Source: JANQUM01 sp047630355 (GTDB lineage Bacteria; Bacteroidota; Bacteroidia; Cytophagales; Spirosomataceae). From it: a DNA stretch of 14,406 nucleotides. Location: assembly GCA_047630355.1 (NCBI GenBank), contig JBLHXN010000084.1, positions 1-14,406 of the forward strand, written 5' to 3'. A program made the translations under genes and the position numbers. The notes beneath the pieces were generated by a model, which saw only the letters and a program-made list of their open reading frames with translations, was not told the DNA's origin and did no database searches. This document shows positions 5,888 to 14,000 of the stretch, piece after piece; position 1 is the first letter of the stretch; the number at the start of each line of letters is the position of its first letter.

Positions 5888-7210
5888 TCACTCCCCTCTT
5901 TTCGGACGAGATTTATAATTTGCCTTTTGGCGATCTTTAAAATTGCCTTTCTTATTACGGTCACGATTTTCGCCACTGCTTGGCCTTCCACTACTTGAGC
6001 GACCACCGCCGTCACTCTGGCGACCTCGTCCAAAACCACCGCCTCCTTGCTTCGGAGGTTCGGTTGAAGCATTTGGATCTGGTTCAAAACCGTCAATTAT
6101 TGCTAACGGAATTTTCTCTTCGAGCAACCTTTCTATTCCCCGTAAATACGAAGTTTCGTCTGCTGCTACAAGCGAAATGGCTTCGCCACTTGCTCCGGCA
6201 CGACCCGTTCTACCAATACGGTGTACGTAATCTTCGGGAACGTTGGGCAATTCGTAATTTACCACGTGTGGCAATAACGGAATATCTAATCCACGAGCTG
6301 CAATATCAGTAGCAACCAAAACCCGCACATTGCCTTCTTTAAAATTATCCAATGCTTTGGTTCTGGCACTTTGACTCTTATTTCCGTGAATCGCCGCCGA
6401 TGAAATTCCGCTCTTGGTAAGCTTCTCGCTCAAGCGGTTTGCCCGGTGTTTGGTGCGGGTAAAAACCAGCACTTGCGACCAATTGCCTTCGTTGATGAGT
6501 TTCATCAATACATCCGGCTTTTCTTTGGTATCTACCCGGTAAGCAAATTGCTCCACTTTCTCCGCGGTAGTGTGCTCAGGCGTTGCTTCTACCATTTCAG
6601 GATTGCGTAAAATGCCGCTCGCTAGTTTCTTTATTTCTTTAGAAAACGTAGCCGAGAATAACAAGTTCTGTCGATTTTCGGGCATGAGTTGCATTACGCG
6701 ATTGATGTCCCGCACAAATCCCATATCGAGCATTCGGTCGGCTTCATCCAGCACAAAAAATTCAATTTGTGAAAGAGAAAGAGCTTTTTGTTGGTACAAA
6801 TCCAATAAACGACCTGGCGTTGCCACCAAAATATCTACTCCTTTACGAAGCGTAGTAATTTGTGGGTTAGCATTCACTCCACCAAAAATCACCATCGAAC
6901 GAATATCAAGGAATAAACTGTATTCCTGGATATTATCGTAAATCTGAGCGGCGAGTTCACGCGTGGGTGTAAGTATCAATGCCCGAATGGGACGCTTACC
7001 GCGAGGTTGTTCAGTTTGTGATAAAATATGAAGCATTGGCAAGGTAAAACCGGCGGTTTTTCCCGTACCTGTTTGGGCAGAAGCCAACACATCCCGACGG
7101 TCTAATACGTGCGGGATGGCTTTTTCCTGAATGGGCGTAGTTTCGGTGTAGCCCTTCTGTGCGATGGCTTTCAGTATCGGCTCGGATAAGCCTAAATCTT
7201 TAAATAACAT
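5888..7210 (-). CDS. rhlE: DEAD-box ATP-dependent RNA helicase, RhlE type
   Basis: A complete 440-aa helicase from ATG at 7208-7210. Motifs in order: the Q motif (FKDLGL ... TPIQEKAIP, 3-33), Walker A AQTGTGKT (45-52), PTRELAAQ (82-89), TPGR (131-134), DEAD (155-158), SAT (186-188), the domain 2 start VLVFTRTKHRA (247-257), ATDIAARGLDIP (300-311) and HRIGRTGRAG (330-339). The tail from about 376 is low-complexity Gly/Ser/Arg (PKQGGGGFGRGR) and then Lys/Arg-rich, as in RhlE proteins, where it aids RNA binding. These enzymes unwind short RNA duplexes with ATP in ribosome assembly and RNA decay, often induced by cold. It has its own promoter at 7348-7355 and a structured leader of about 130 nt. 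A heptamer array and a shared terminator follow the stop. Confidence 0.95.
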   Translation of the reverse strand: MLFKDLGLSEPILKAIAQKGYTETTPIQEKAIPHVLDRRDVLASAQTGTGKTAGFTLPMLHILSQTEQPRGKRPIRALILTPTRELAAQIYDNIQEYSLFLDIRSMVIFGGVNANPQITTLRKGVDILVATPGRLLDLYQQKALSLSQIEFFVLDEADRMLDMGFVRDINRVMQLMPENRQNLLFSATFSKEIKKLASGILRNPEMVEATPEHTTAEKVEQFAYRVDTKEKPDVLMKLINEGNWSQVLVFTRTKHRANRLSEKLTKSGISSAAIHGNKSQSARTKALDNFKEGNVRVLVATDIAARGLDIPLLPHVVNYELPNVPEDYVHRIGRTGRAGASGEAISLVAADETSYLRGIERLLEEKIPLAIIDGFEPDPNASTEPPKQGGGGFGRGRQSDGGGRSSSGRPSSGENRDRNKKGNFKDRQKANYKSRPKRGE

Positions 7211-7223
7211 ATAGTTGAGTGTC

Positions 7224-7257
7224 CGGTCATTAGTAATTGACCGACGGCGGTTTCGCC
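7224..7257 (-). promoter_or_regulatory. Two adjacent hairpins in the rhlE leader
   Basis: Just upstream of the rhlE start codon are CGGTCA/TGACCG (7224-7229 with 7238-7243, 8-nt loop) and GGCG/CGCC (7246-7249 with 7254-7257, 4-nt loop). Placement 13 nt from the ATG could influence ribosome access, for instance by temperature. This is inference from position and pairing only. Confidence 0.35.
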
Positions 7258-7347
7258 TGATTAAATGAGTGTTAAGAAGAACGCAGAGAGGTGCTTTTTA
7301 CTAAAAGGGCGTTACGCCAAAGCAGGTTATTTCTACGTTTTGAAACG

Positions 7348-7355
7348 CAAAGGTA
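7348..7355 (-). promoter_or_regulatory. Probable -7 box of the rhlE promoter
   Basis: The minus strand reads TACCTTTG, a full match to the Bacteroidota TAnnTTTG box, giving a leader of about 130 nt. No TTG is seen at the expected -33 distance. It lies just beyond the end of the broken small gene, so rhlE is likely transcribed on its own. Confidence 0.5.
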
Positions 7356-7375
7356 CGATTTATTTGGTTGAAGAG

Positions 7376-7617
7376 CTACTTCTGTTTTTCCTGATAGGTA
7401 AAGATATCAAAACGACGCTTTAATTCAACCATATCAATACTGTTAAGAAAGCTTCTAAACATCCTTTTTAGCTGACGTTCAAACTCGTTATTCCGTTGCC
7501 CGCTTTTTTATAAACAACCAAGATATAGAATGTAGCCACAGCTAAGTGTAAAGCAATAGTAAGGTGTTTATGGAACAGGTTCTTCAATACTCGGCGATAA
7601 CGTTCAGAGTCGCTCAT
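7376..7617 (-). pseudogene. Small membrane protein gene, apparently frameshifted
   Basis: From ATG at 7615-7617 one frame encodes 49 aa: a basic N terminus (MSDSERYRRVLKNLFHKH), a single membrane segment (LTIALHLAVATFYILVV, about 19-35) and then KK followed by an unconvincing end, with a stop at 7468-7470. After the run of six A just past the membrane segment, the adjacent frame carries a charged, protein-like continuation (SGQRNNEFERQLKRMFRSFL, then 22 more residues ending TYQEKQK) to TAG at 7376-7378. Joining them by one extra A gives an 80-aa single-pass protein. The likely reading is a 1-nt deletion in the A tract or a sequencing error. Alternatively the 49-aa protein is the real product. 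No family recognised. It is divergent from the LURP-one-like gene, with an 89-bp spacer. Confidence 0.45.
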
Positions 7618-7679
7618 ATTATTAAGTAGTAAATTACTCAAAATCAGTTCAGTTAAGTTTTAATACAGGGAAAAACATT

Positions 7680-7687
7680 TACTTTTG
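7680..7687 (+). promoter_or_regulatory. Probable -7 box for the LURP-one-like gene
   Basis: TACTTTTG matches TAnnTTTG fully and ends 19 nt before the ATG, giving a short leader. A TTTT at 7657-7660, 19 bp upstream, could stand in for the -33 TTTG. The surrounding TTTACTTTTGA closely resembles the cyclophilin promoter at 10866-10873. Confidence 0.5.
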
Positions 7688-7706
7688 ATGAACTAACATT
7701 CTCCCC

Positions 7707-8306
7707 ATGCGTGACCTGCAATTCCCCATCAAACTTGTTTTTAATGTTTCGACGTTCTCTAATGACTTTTCAGCAACGGATGCCAACGGGCGGATCGTGG
7801 CTTACGTAAAGCAAAAGCTGTTTAAGTTGAAAGAGGACGTTTCAGTTTTTAGCAATGATACGATGGGTGCCGATGTAGCGTACAAAATTAAAGCCGACCG
7901 CTGGATCGACTTCTCAGCGGCGTACAGTTTACAATATCCTGACGGTACAGAATTAGGCAAAGTAGCTCGTAAAGGTTGGCGATCAATGTGGAAAGCGAGT
8001 TACGAAATCATTGATCAAAACGAACAACCGCAGTATCATATCGGGGAAGAAAACGGCTGGATTAAAGTAATCGACTCACTGCTTTCGCAGATTCCATTGG
8101 TGGGGATTTTTTCGGGGTACTTTTTCAACCCGTCTTATATAGTAACCAACCGAAACGGTCAGGTTATCGCTCGATTGAAGAAAGAGAAGTCTTTTTGGGG
8201 AAGACGTTTTGAAATCACGAAACTCATAGATTTTGATCAGGACGATGCCGAACGAATCATGTTGAGCCTAATGATGATGATTCTTTTAGAACGTAACCGA
8301 GGGTAA
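7707..8306 (+). CDS. LURP-one-related / scramblase-like beta-barrel protein
   Basis: A 199-aa protein with the tubby-like LURP-one (LOR) pattern. It has repeated short beta strands: FSATDANGRIVAYVKQKLFKL, then YKIKADRWIDFSAAYSLQ, GTELGKVARKG, KASYEIID, and later YIVTNRNGQVIARLKKEKSF with FEITKL. The LOR fold is related to phospholipid scramblases, but the role of bacterial members is not established. No signal peptide. A hydrophobic stretch near 128-142 (LLSQIPLVGIFSGYF) and a Met/Leu-rich C-terminal helix (MLSLMMMILL) could touch a membrane, as expected for a scramblase-like protein. The start follows a good promoter box by 19 nt. The stop codon is one base from the stop of the convergent DUF2461 gene, so there is no room for a separate terminator. 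Confidence 0.72.
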   Translation: MRDLQFPIKLVFNVSTFSNDFSATDANGRIVAYVKQKLFKLKEDVSVFSNDTMGADVAYKIKADRWIDFSAAYSLQYPDGTELGKVARKGWRSMWKASYEIIDQNEQPQYHIGEENGWIKVIDSLLSQIPLVGIFSGYFFNPSYIVTNRNGQVIARLKKEKSFWGRRFEITKLIDFDQDDAERIMLSLMMMILLERNRG

Positions 8307-8307
8307 T

Positions 8308-8979
8308 TTACTCTATTCCCCGATTTAGAAAGTTGACAAAAGGTTTGAGAACGGTAACTCCTTTGAGGCATTCTTTCATGAAATCGTCTGACGTAACATC
8401 TTTGTCAGCGTAACTTCCGAAAGCCGTAAAACTTTTCCACTTTAACCATTCGATGGCAGGATTATCAGCGTCGTATCCTTTTGGCGGGCGTTTCAGCGAG
8501 AGTTTTTCTTCCACGGCGATTTCACCGTAATAATCAACAAATGCTTTATCGGTAATAATGCCTTCAAATTCGGCTAAATTGTAATCAATTTCTTCCCGAA
8601 TTTTCTTCAGTTCTACGGGTTGCACCATGTAGTTCCCGCCGCCCATGAATGTACCGTTTGGCTCGATATTCAAGTAATAACCCGCTGTGGGTGCTTTTTT
8701 GCCGCCTTTATTAAAGGAAATCCCCATATTGATTTTGTATGGGGATTTATCTTTTGAAAAACGAATATCACGATTGATTCTGAAAATGCACTTTTTGGGT
8801 TCTAAATCCGCCAATGTAGGATCAATTTCAGCAGCAGCTTCCAAAAATTCCGTTGCGAACTCAAATACATTGCCCTTCGTAGTTTCGTAACGTTTTCTAT
8901 TTTCCTGAAACCATTCACGGTTATTATTCTTGGCTAAATCTTTGAGGAAAGTGAGTGTTGAAGGGTGAATGGTTGTCAT
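8308..8979 (-). CDS. DUF2461 family protein
   Basis: A 223-aa soluble protein from ATG at 8977-8979, about the normal length for DUF2461 (TIGR02453). Hallmarks are the N-terminal LTFLKDLAKNNNREWF followed by ENRKRYE (9-31), the central FRINRDIRFSKDKSPYK (67-83) and the Gly-rich GGGNYMVQP (113-121). The family is widespread and of unknown biochemical function. There are no membrane segments. The gene lies downstream of the RmlD-like gene on the same strand, but a 145-bp spacer packed with inverted repeats separates them, so it is probably a separate unit. Its 3' end abuts the convergent LURP-one-like gene with a 1-bp gap, making antisense read-through likely. Confidence 0.88.
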   Translation of the reverse strand: MTTIHPSTLTFLKDLAKNNNREWFQENRKRYETTKGNVFEFATEFLEAAAEIDPTLADLEPKKCIFRINRDIRFSKDKSPYKINMGISFNKGGKKAPTAGYYLNIEPNGTFMGGGNYMVQPVELKKIREEIDYNLAEFEGIITDKAFVDYYGEIAVEEKLSLKRPPKGYDADNPAIEWLKWKSFTAFGSYADKDVTSDDFMKECLKGVTVLKPFVNFLNRGIE

Positions 8980-9025
8980 GGGAGGGTGAGAAATGGTTAA
9001 GGATTATTTATAACTATGCTTACTT

Positions 9026-9061
9026 CGCAGACTTAACGAGTATTACTCACCCCGGTCTGCG
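9026..9061. repeat. Nested inverted repeats in the RmlD/DUF2461 spacer
   Basis: Perfect 7-bp arms CGCAGAC/GTCTGCG (9026-9032 and 9055-9061) enclose the 11-bp palindrome GAGTATTACTC (9038-9048). The right arm overlaps the next hairpin, GCGACC/GGTCGC (9059-9064 with 9075-9080), in the adjoining 26-bp repeat. A transcript from the reductase gene would fold strongly here, but there is no T tract. Confidence 0.55.
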
Positions 9062-9062
9062 A

Positions 9063-9088
9063 CCACCGAGCGTCGGTCGCCCCTCCGA
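9063..9088. repeat. 26-bp GC-rich intergenic repeat, copy 1
   Basis: Identical over 26 bp to 10952-10977. The core ACCGA-gcg-TCGGT is a small palindrome, followed by CGCCCCTCCGA and a degraded second palindrome (CCTC-c-GAGG here). It lies 37 bp past the stop of the RmlD-like gene. REP-like by position and symmetry. Confidence 0.7.
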
Positions 9089-9124
9089 GGATAGGATTTG
9101 CTTATTCTTCGAATCAATGTGCTA

Positions 9125-10024
9125 TTAATCAACCAATTGTTTTGCTAAAATATCGATTCCTTCGTCAAAGCTAACAGGATCATAACCTAATCTTATGGCT
9201 TTCTCTAAGATGAATCCGGTTCTTGGCGGGCGTTTGGCGGTTTGCTTAAACGTGCTTCCGTCTGCTTCGGCGATGAGCGATTTATCCAGCTTGAAGTAGT
9301 CGGCGGTTTTTATCGCCATTTCGTACGGGGTCAAAAAGTCCTTTCCCGAAATATTAAAAATGCCCTCGGCTTCTTTTTCAGCTATTAACACACAACCTTT
9401 GGCAAGGTCCTCCGCTAAAGTTGGGGTTCGCCACTGATCAGTGACAACGTTGATATTCTTTCCGCTTTCGAGCGAGTTTTTCACCCACAAAATAATGTTC
9501 GAGCGACTCATATCGTGAGCAATTCCGTACACTAAAACAGTGCGAGCAATTCCCCAGCGAATATCTGAATGCAGCAGCACTTTTTCCGCCGCCCATTTGC
9601 TCCAACCGTAAAAACTCACGGGGTTTGCTTCGGCGGTTTCATCGTACGGGCCATCAGCTCCGTCAAAGATAAAATCGGTAGAGAGGTGCAACAGAAACGT
9701 ATCGGTTTGTTTGCAGGCTTCCACAAGGTATTCTACGGCTTTTACGTTTTGCTGCCAGCAATTTTCCTTATCAGTTTCGCACTGATCCACGTTTGTCATC
9801 GCAGCGGTATTTATAATCACGTCAGGCGATGTTTCGTTGATAACCGCAAAGACTTGCTCGGCATTGGTGATATCCATCAGGCGATATTCGTAACCTGCGG
9901 TAAAAGGCAAGCGGTTTTCCCCGCGAGCGGTGGCAATTACTGCAACTTCGTCATTCCCGATAAGTAACTCAACCAATTTTTGACCGAGTAATCCGTTTGA
10001 ACCTGTTATTAATATTCTTTTCAT
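9125..10024 (-). CDS. RmlD-like NAD(P)-dependent sugar reductase (extended SDR)
   Basis: A 299-aa extended short-chain dehydrogenase of the RmlD/RfbD type, from ATG at 10022-10024. The Rossmann motif GxxGxxG is at Gly8/Gly11/Gly14 (TGSNGLLG), Asp51-Ile52 follows the third strand, and VIINTAAMTNVDQCE is typical of RmlD. The catalytic Ser/Thr is in STDFIFDG (115-122), and Tyr139 and Lys143 form the YxxxK (FYGWSK). The C terminus has QWRTPTLAEDLAKG and IFNISGKD, which line the sugar site in the family. Known members reduce dTDP-4-dehydrorhamnose to dTDP-L-rhamnose. No rmlA, B or C lies alongside, so the true substrate may be another nucleotide sugar or unrelated, and no symbol is given. There is no strong promoter box in the 85-bp upstream spacer. 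Confidence 0.82.
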   Translation of the reverse strand: MKRILITGSNGLLGQKLVELLIGNDEVAVIATARGENRLPFTAGYEYRLMDITNAEQVFAVINETSPDVIINTAAMTNVDQCETDKENCWQQNVKAVEYLVEACKQTDTFLLHLSTDFIFDGADGPYDETAEANPVSFYGWSKWAAEKVLLHSDIRWGIARTVLVYGIAHDMSRSNIILWVKNSLESGKNINVVTDQWRTPTLAEDLAKGCVLIAEKEAEGIFNISGKDFLTPYEMAIKTADYFKLDKSLIAEADGSTFKQTAKRPPRTGFILEKAIRLGYDPVSFDEGIDILAKQLVD

Positions 10025-10109
10025 AAAATCGTTAAAAATCCCTCGTGCGAAAGGAATTTTCTACCTTAGAAGGATGAATTTATTTATCTACACTTATTGA
10101 CTTAAAGGC

Positions 10110-10838
10110 TTATTGACCAGCTGACCAACCATTATACCCGTACAATTTAGTAATCTTTTTCTTCCGCATTTCTTCAACGGTCACTTTCATTTCGATGTCT
10201 TCCATCGGGCGATCTGCCTGATCTTTGGGTTGAGACGAAATTTTATCAATCACATCAAGGTTGTCAATTACCTGACCGTAAACGGTGTAATTATTATCCA
10301 ACGATGGATAACCACCCAAAATCATGTATTCGCTGCGTTGTTCGGTGGAATAATCCATTTGATTACGCTTCTCCATCATGGTCAGTTGCTCGTCGGTATA
10401 GGTTGTTCCATCCACGATGTAGAACTGAGCTGGATTTGACATTTTTTCGGGATTACCTCCGCGAGCAGCAGCCAAAGCACCTCTAGTATGAATGTGTTTT
10501 GAGGTGAATTCGTAGGGTACCTTTTCCATACCGCCATCACCGAAACCTAAACGAGCTCCCACTTCGGCATTTCGGGAATTTGGGTCTCCGCCCTGAACCA
10601 TGAAGTCTTCTTTAATGCGGTGAAAAAGTAAACCATTGTAAAAGCCATCTTCCGCCAGTTTTATGAAGTTAGCTTTGTGCAGCGGCGTATCGTCAAACAA
10701 TACCATGTGCATCGTCCCGAACCTTGTTTCAAGTGTAACAAGATAGTCACGTTTGAGGTTTCTCTGCGTTACGCACGATGACAGCGAAGCGGCAGTGAAT
10801 AATGTAAGGAGTGTGTTTCTAAAGAATATTTTTTTCAA
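10110..10838 (-). CDS. Cyclophilin-type peptidyl-prolyl isomerase lipoprotein
   Basis: A 242-aa cyclophilin, probably anchored in the periplasm, that catalyses cis-trans isomerisation at proline. The TTG at 10836-10838 is chosen as start: it yields a compact signal peptide with an ideal lipobox LSSC (Cys22) and lies about 20 nt past a perfect -7 box. The longer frame, to GTG at 10955, would include that promoter and a repeat. Active-site signatures are FHRI with Arg74 and FMVQGGDP with Gln82; the QFYI segment (138-141) replaces the usual QFFI, and LDNNYTVYGQV (180-190) closes the fold. An insert at about 145-178 between these last two is longer than in E. coli cyclophilins. The gene is downstream of the giant gene on the same strand but separated by 197 bp. 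Confidence 0.9.
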   Translation of the reverse strand: MKKIFFRNTLLTLFTAASLSSCVTQRNLKRDYLVTLETRFGTMHMVLFDDTPLHKANFIKLAEDGFYNGLLFHRIKEDFMVQGGDPNSRNAEVGARLGFGDGGMEKVPYEFTSKHIHTRGALAAARGGNPEKMSNPAQFYIVDGTTYTDEQLTMMEKRNQMDYSTEQRSEYMILGGYPSLDNNYTVYGQVIDNLDVIDKISSQPKDQADRPMEDIEMKVTVEEMRKKKITKLYGYNGWSAGQ

Positions 10839-10865
10839 TTTTTCCGTTATATTTTGATTAGTTTT

Positions 10866-10873
10866 CAAAAGTA
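10866..10873 (-). promoter_or_regulatory. Probable -7 box of the cyclophilin gene
   Basis: The minus strand reads TACTTTTG, a full TAnnTTTG match, 27 nt upstream of the proposed TTG start. No clear -33 TTG is seen. Its place inside the longer open frame argues against the upstream GTG start. Confidence 0.5.
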
Positions 10874-10951
10874 AAAAGATAAAGTGGTTTTTGGTAGTGA
10901 GTGAATGGGAAGTTGATTTCTTAACGGGAGTTTTCTTTGTTCGTAGCTGAC

Positions 10952-10977
10952 CCACCGAGCGTCGGTCGCCCCTCCGA
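10952..10977. repeat. 26-bp GC-rich intergenic repeat, copy 2
   Basis: Identical over 26 bp to 9063-9088, in the spacer between the giant gene and the cyclophilin gene. Here the second palindrome is clearer: CTCC-GAAGA-GGAG (10973-10985 region). Both copies are in the same orientation in the window. Confidence 0.7.
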
Positions 10978-10998
10978 AGAGGAGATTTTCCCGTTCTC

Positions 10999-11026
10999 CC
11001 TATCTCCTATCTCCTATCTCTTATCT
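10999..11026 (-). repeat. Heptamer array, four AGATARG units
   Basis: Read on the minus strand from 11026: AGATAAG, AGATAGG, AGATAGG, AGATAGG, a nearly perfect 7-bp tandem repeat beginning 9 nt after the stop of the giant gene. Degenerate units may extend it on both sides. It is the most regular of three such arrays. Confidence 0.75.
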
Positions 11027-11035
11027 CCTAAGAAA

Positions 11036-14000
11036 TCAAAACCCTTCCACTTCAGTAGCTTTCTTTTTCTCTTCTTTCTTTTCTTTTTGCTCGGGGGTTA
11101 AGACCAATTTCTTAGGGTTGACCGGCTTCTTCCCGAAGCTTTCATCGTCAAGTCCGCGGTACGTTGCCAAGAAGCGACGGCGGAACGTAATCGGTTCAGC
11201 GAAGTCAATTGAGATAACTTTGTAGTCTTTATTTTTCGCTCCTTTGTCTTTTTTAGCAATCAATTTATTGAACGAATCGTCTGACGAAACAACACCCATT
11301 TCGCCGTCTTTATAGCCTAAATAGTACCAGTTCTCGCCCGATACTTCTAAGAAAAGGTAAACCTCATCTCCCGCGAGCGGATTTTTCTTTATTTCCAAAT
11401 AACCACTTATCATGGCGTTTACATCGCTTTCGCCAATGTTTGAAACGCCGATTTTACCAACGCTGTAAAACGAGTTTATTTCGGGATTCCACTTCATCTT
11501 CAAATCGCTCAATACTATCGTTGTGGCAAATTTGGGCGAAAACTTAAACATTGGCAGGTGCTGTTTATATAATTGATCACGGTAAGTTTTGGCATCCTTC
11601 TCGCTGACAAACTGCGTCAACTTCGACATAAACTCTTCGCTCTCAAACGGGATGGCACTTTCATTATTCCCTTCGTCGAGGTTCGTTTTTATGATGGTGT
11701 TTGCCATACTTGCTGCCAGTTGCTGCGAGAGCGGAAACTCGTAAAGCATCATCATATCAAAAGCGTAATCGTTTGAATCGAGGTTGACTTCCGCAAATCC
11801 GGCGGCATCGATATATTTACTAATTTCACCGCCCAGCATATTGAATTTCCCTTCGGTGCGGATAATCCCTTCGTTGTCTATTAATTCATAACGGCTCGAT
11901 TCACGGCTATTTTCTTCGGGATAAATCACAAAACGCTTGTTTGGTTCGTCACGTCGAAACGTTCCGTTTGCCGTAAATATATCATCGTCCTCGGGACTTT
12001 TCTTAACAGATAAAAACGTTGGATAAAGTCCGTTGGTACCAGAATTTGCCTTGACATGCAGTCCGGCGTAAATGCGGGAATCGCCGCTAATAAGTTGCTC
12101 GTTAACATTGATGGTTATTTCCTCTGATTTATCTCCCTGATACGTTATCCAGTTTCCACCAAGCTGCGGATACTTTTTTAGTTCGGGTATCACAAATCCG
12201 TCTAACGAAAGGTTTTTCTGCGGAGCAAGCATCGAAATATCACCTTTATACAGCATTTTTGGAGATAAAAACAAACTATCTCCCACTCTTACTTTGGCGT
12301 TCGCCACGGTAGAAAGAAGGGCGTCTTTGTTTCGGCTTTGCTTATTCAAAAGCAAATCTTTTAGCTCGAAATTACCCATTTTGATATTGAACGTATCCGA
12401 ACTCACGTTCACAAACTGATACGTAGCGTCTCCCGTAAATTTCTTTTTTGATAAAATACGGATATTACCGTTGATAAGATTGTGGTAACCGTTGAGCGTG
12501 TCAATAGTCAAACCGGCGTTTACAAACGGCTGCATAGCAGCGTTCCGCTGAATGACGACTTTACCTTTATCGGGAATAATTCGGGCATCGGCGGAAGTAA
12601 TGAAAGGTACGCCATCAATATTCAACGTCATTCCCACAATATCGTATTGAGCCGCACTGCCATTGAACGCGAGTCCGAGTTGCCCGTCATTTGTCGATGA
12701 GAACGTTGTATTTTCTACGTTGCCCTGCATGGAAATGGTCTTTTTATCAATATCCCATTTTGCCCGACCAATATTTGTCCGATACGCCGCCGACGGAAAT
12801 TCCAGCGAGGCTTTGGTGCTGTCGTTGAAACCCTGTTCGTTCATCGCGATTTCGACTAAACTGTTAATGACATTAAAATTCACGTTGACGTTTTCGCCCA
12901 ATAAAACTGGCTTGGCAGAGGCCACCGCTGATTTGATTTTAAACACCGATTGGTTTGCTTGAAATCCTGGTTTATCGAATTTGAAATTATCAGATTGCAT
13001 CTCAGAATCTGTTCGGGCAAGCACACCCAACCCGAAAAGTCCGCCGGTTCGGACAAGAAGTTTACCCGTCAAAGTCGAAGTTCCTTCGTAAAAATCAAAC
13101 CCCTTCTTTGAAGCGATCAACATGCTGTCTGCGTCGGGAATCCATTTCAAGGAATAATTATTCACGGCAACCTGCGGGAAGTACGCCATCTGCGTATTTA
13201 CGGTTTCTTTTATCTCACCTATTTCACCAACCGCAATCAGGGAATCTGAAAAGAAATTGACATTAGAGGCATCCAATGCCGCCGCTAAATGGTTAATTTT
13301 ACCAGAAGAATGCAGGCCTTTCCCGTCCATTATCAATGCCGACGCAAACGCCATCGACGATAATTTACTACCGTACACTTCGTAGCTTCCATTCGGTACT
13401 TTGTGGGAAAAGCCGAGCGTAATGTCAGGCATCACAACCAGTTTCTCCTGAAAGGGTTTGAGGATGTTATCGGAGTGAAAAGTCCCGACAAATTCGAGGT
13501 CTTTTACGTTCAGGCTATCGTGATCAATTTTCGGAATATCGAAATAAACGTCGCGATTGAATTGTCCGCCTTTACGATCATTTTTATCAAAGAAAACAAT
13601 TACCCCCTTCTCCATCACAAGGCGTGGGTATTCAGGCAAATTCATTTTTCCCGACTTATTATCGGGGCGATTGAGATAAACTACCCCCGAATGCTCAAAC
13701 TTTACGTGGCTACCAATTTCGACTTTACCACCTTTCTCGTAAATGGCAATCGGGATAAAGCTGATGGAATCAATTTTAGTTAGTTTGACCGAAAAATTAT
13801 CGTAGTCAATTTCTAAACCTTTTCCAGCAAAACGGTAGTTTTTCACAATCAGTTGACCGTCAAAAGCAAACGTCCGATTTTTCTTAAATTGCAGGATGTT
13901 ATCGTAAGGAATGACATAAATGCCGAGTTCATCGCTCAAGCTGAAACGTTGCGTTCCGCGAATGGTAAGGTCTTTACTTTTGAGGTCAAGCGTACCGTTT

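Noticed and set aside
5809..6941. Open frames opposite or offset to rhlE (for example 5943-6230, 5980-6312, 6570-6941)
   Set aside because: They lie wholly or mainly within a complete, motif-rich helicase gene and have no protein-like features of their own.
7500..7520. Programmed -1 frameshift at the A6 tract
   Set aside because: In the zero frame (TAT AAA AAA GCG) a slipped P-site tRNA would pair with TAA, so it is not a proper slippery heptamer; a deletion or read error is simpler.
9569..9967. 132-codon plus-strand frame
   Set aside because: Antisense to the RmlD-like gene, whose NAD-binding and catalytic motifs are intact; composition is typical of a shadow frame.
9125..10024. A dTDP-rhamnose operon
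   Set aside because: No rmlA, rmlB or rmlC neighbours; the flanking genes are unrelated, so only the single reductase-like gene is supported.
10999..11026. CRISPR array or origin iterons
   Set aside because: Units are only 7 bp without spacers, and no cas or replication gene is near; three similar arrays are at gene ends.
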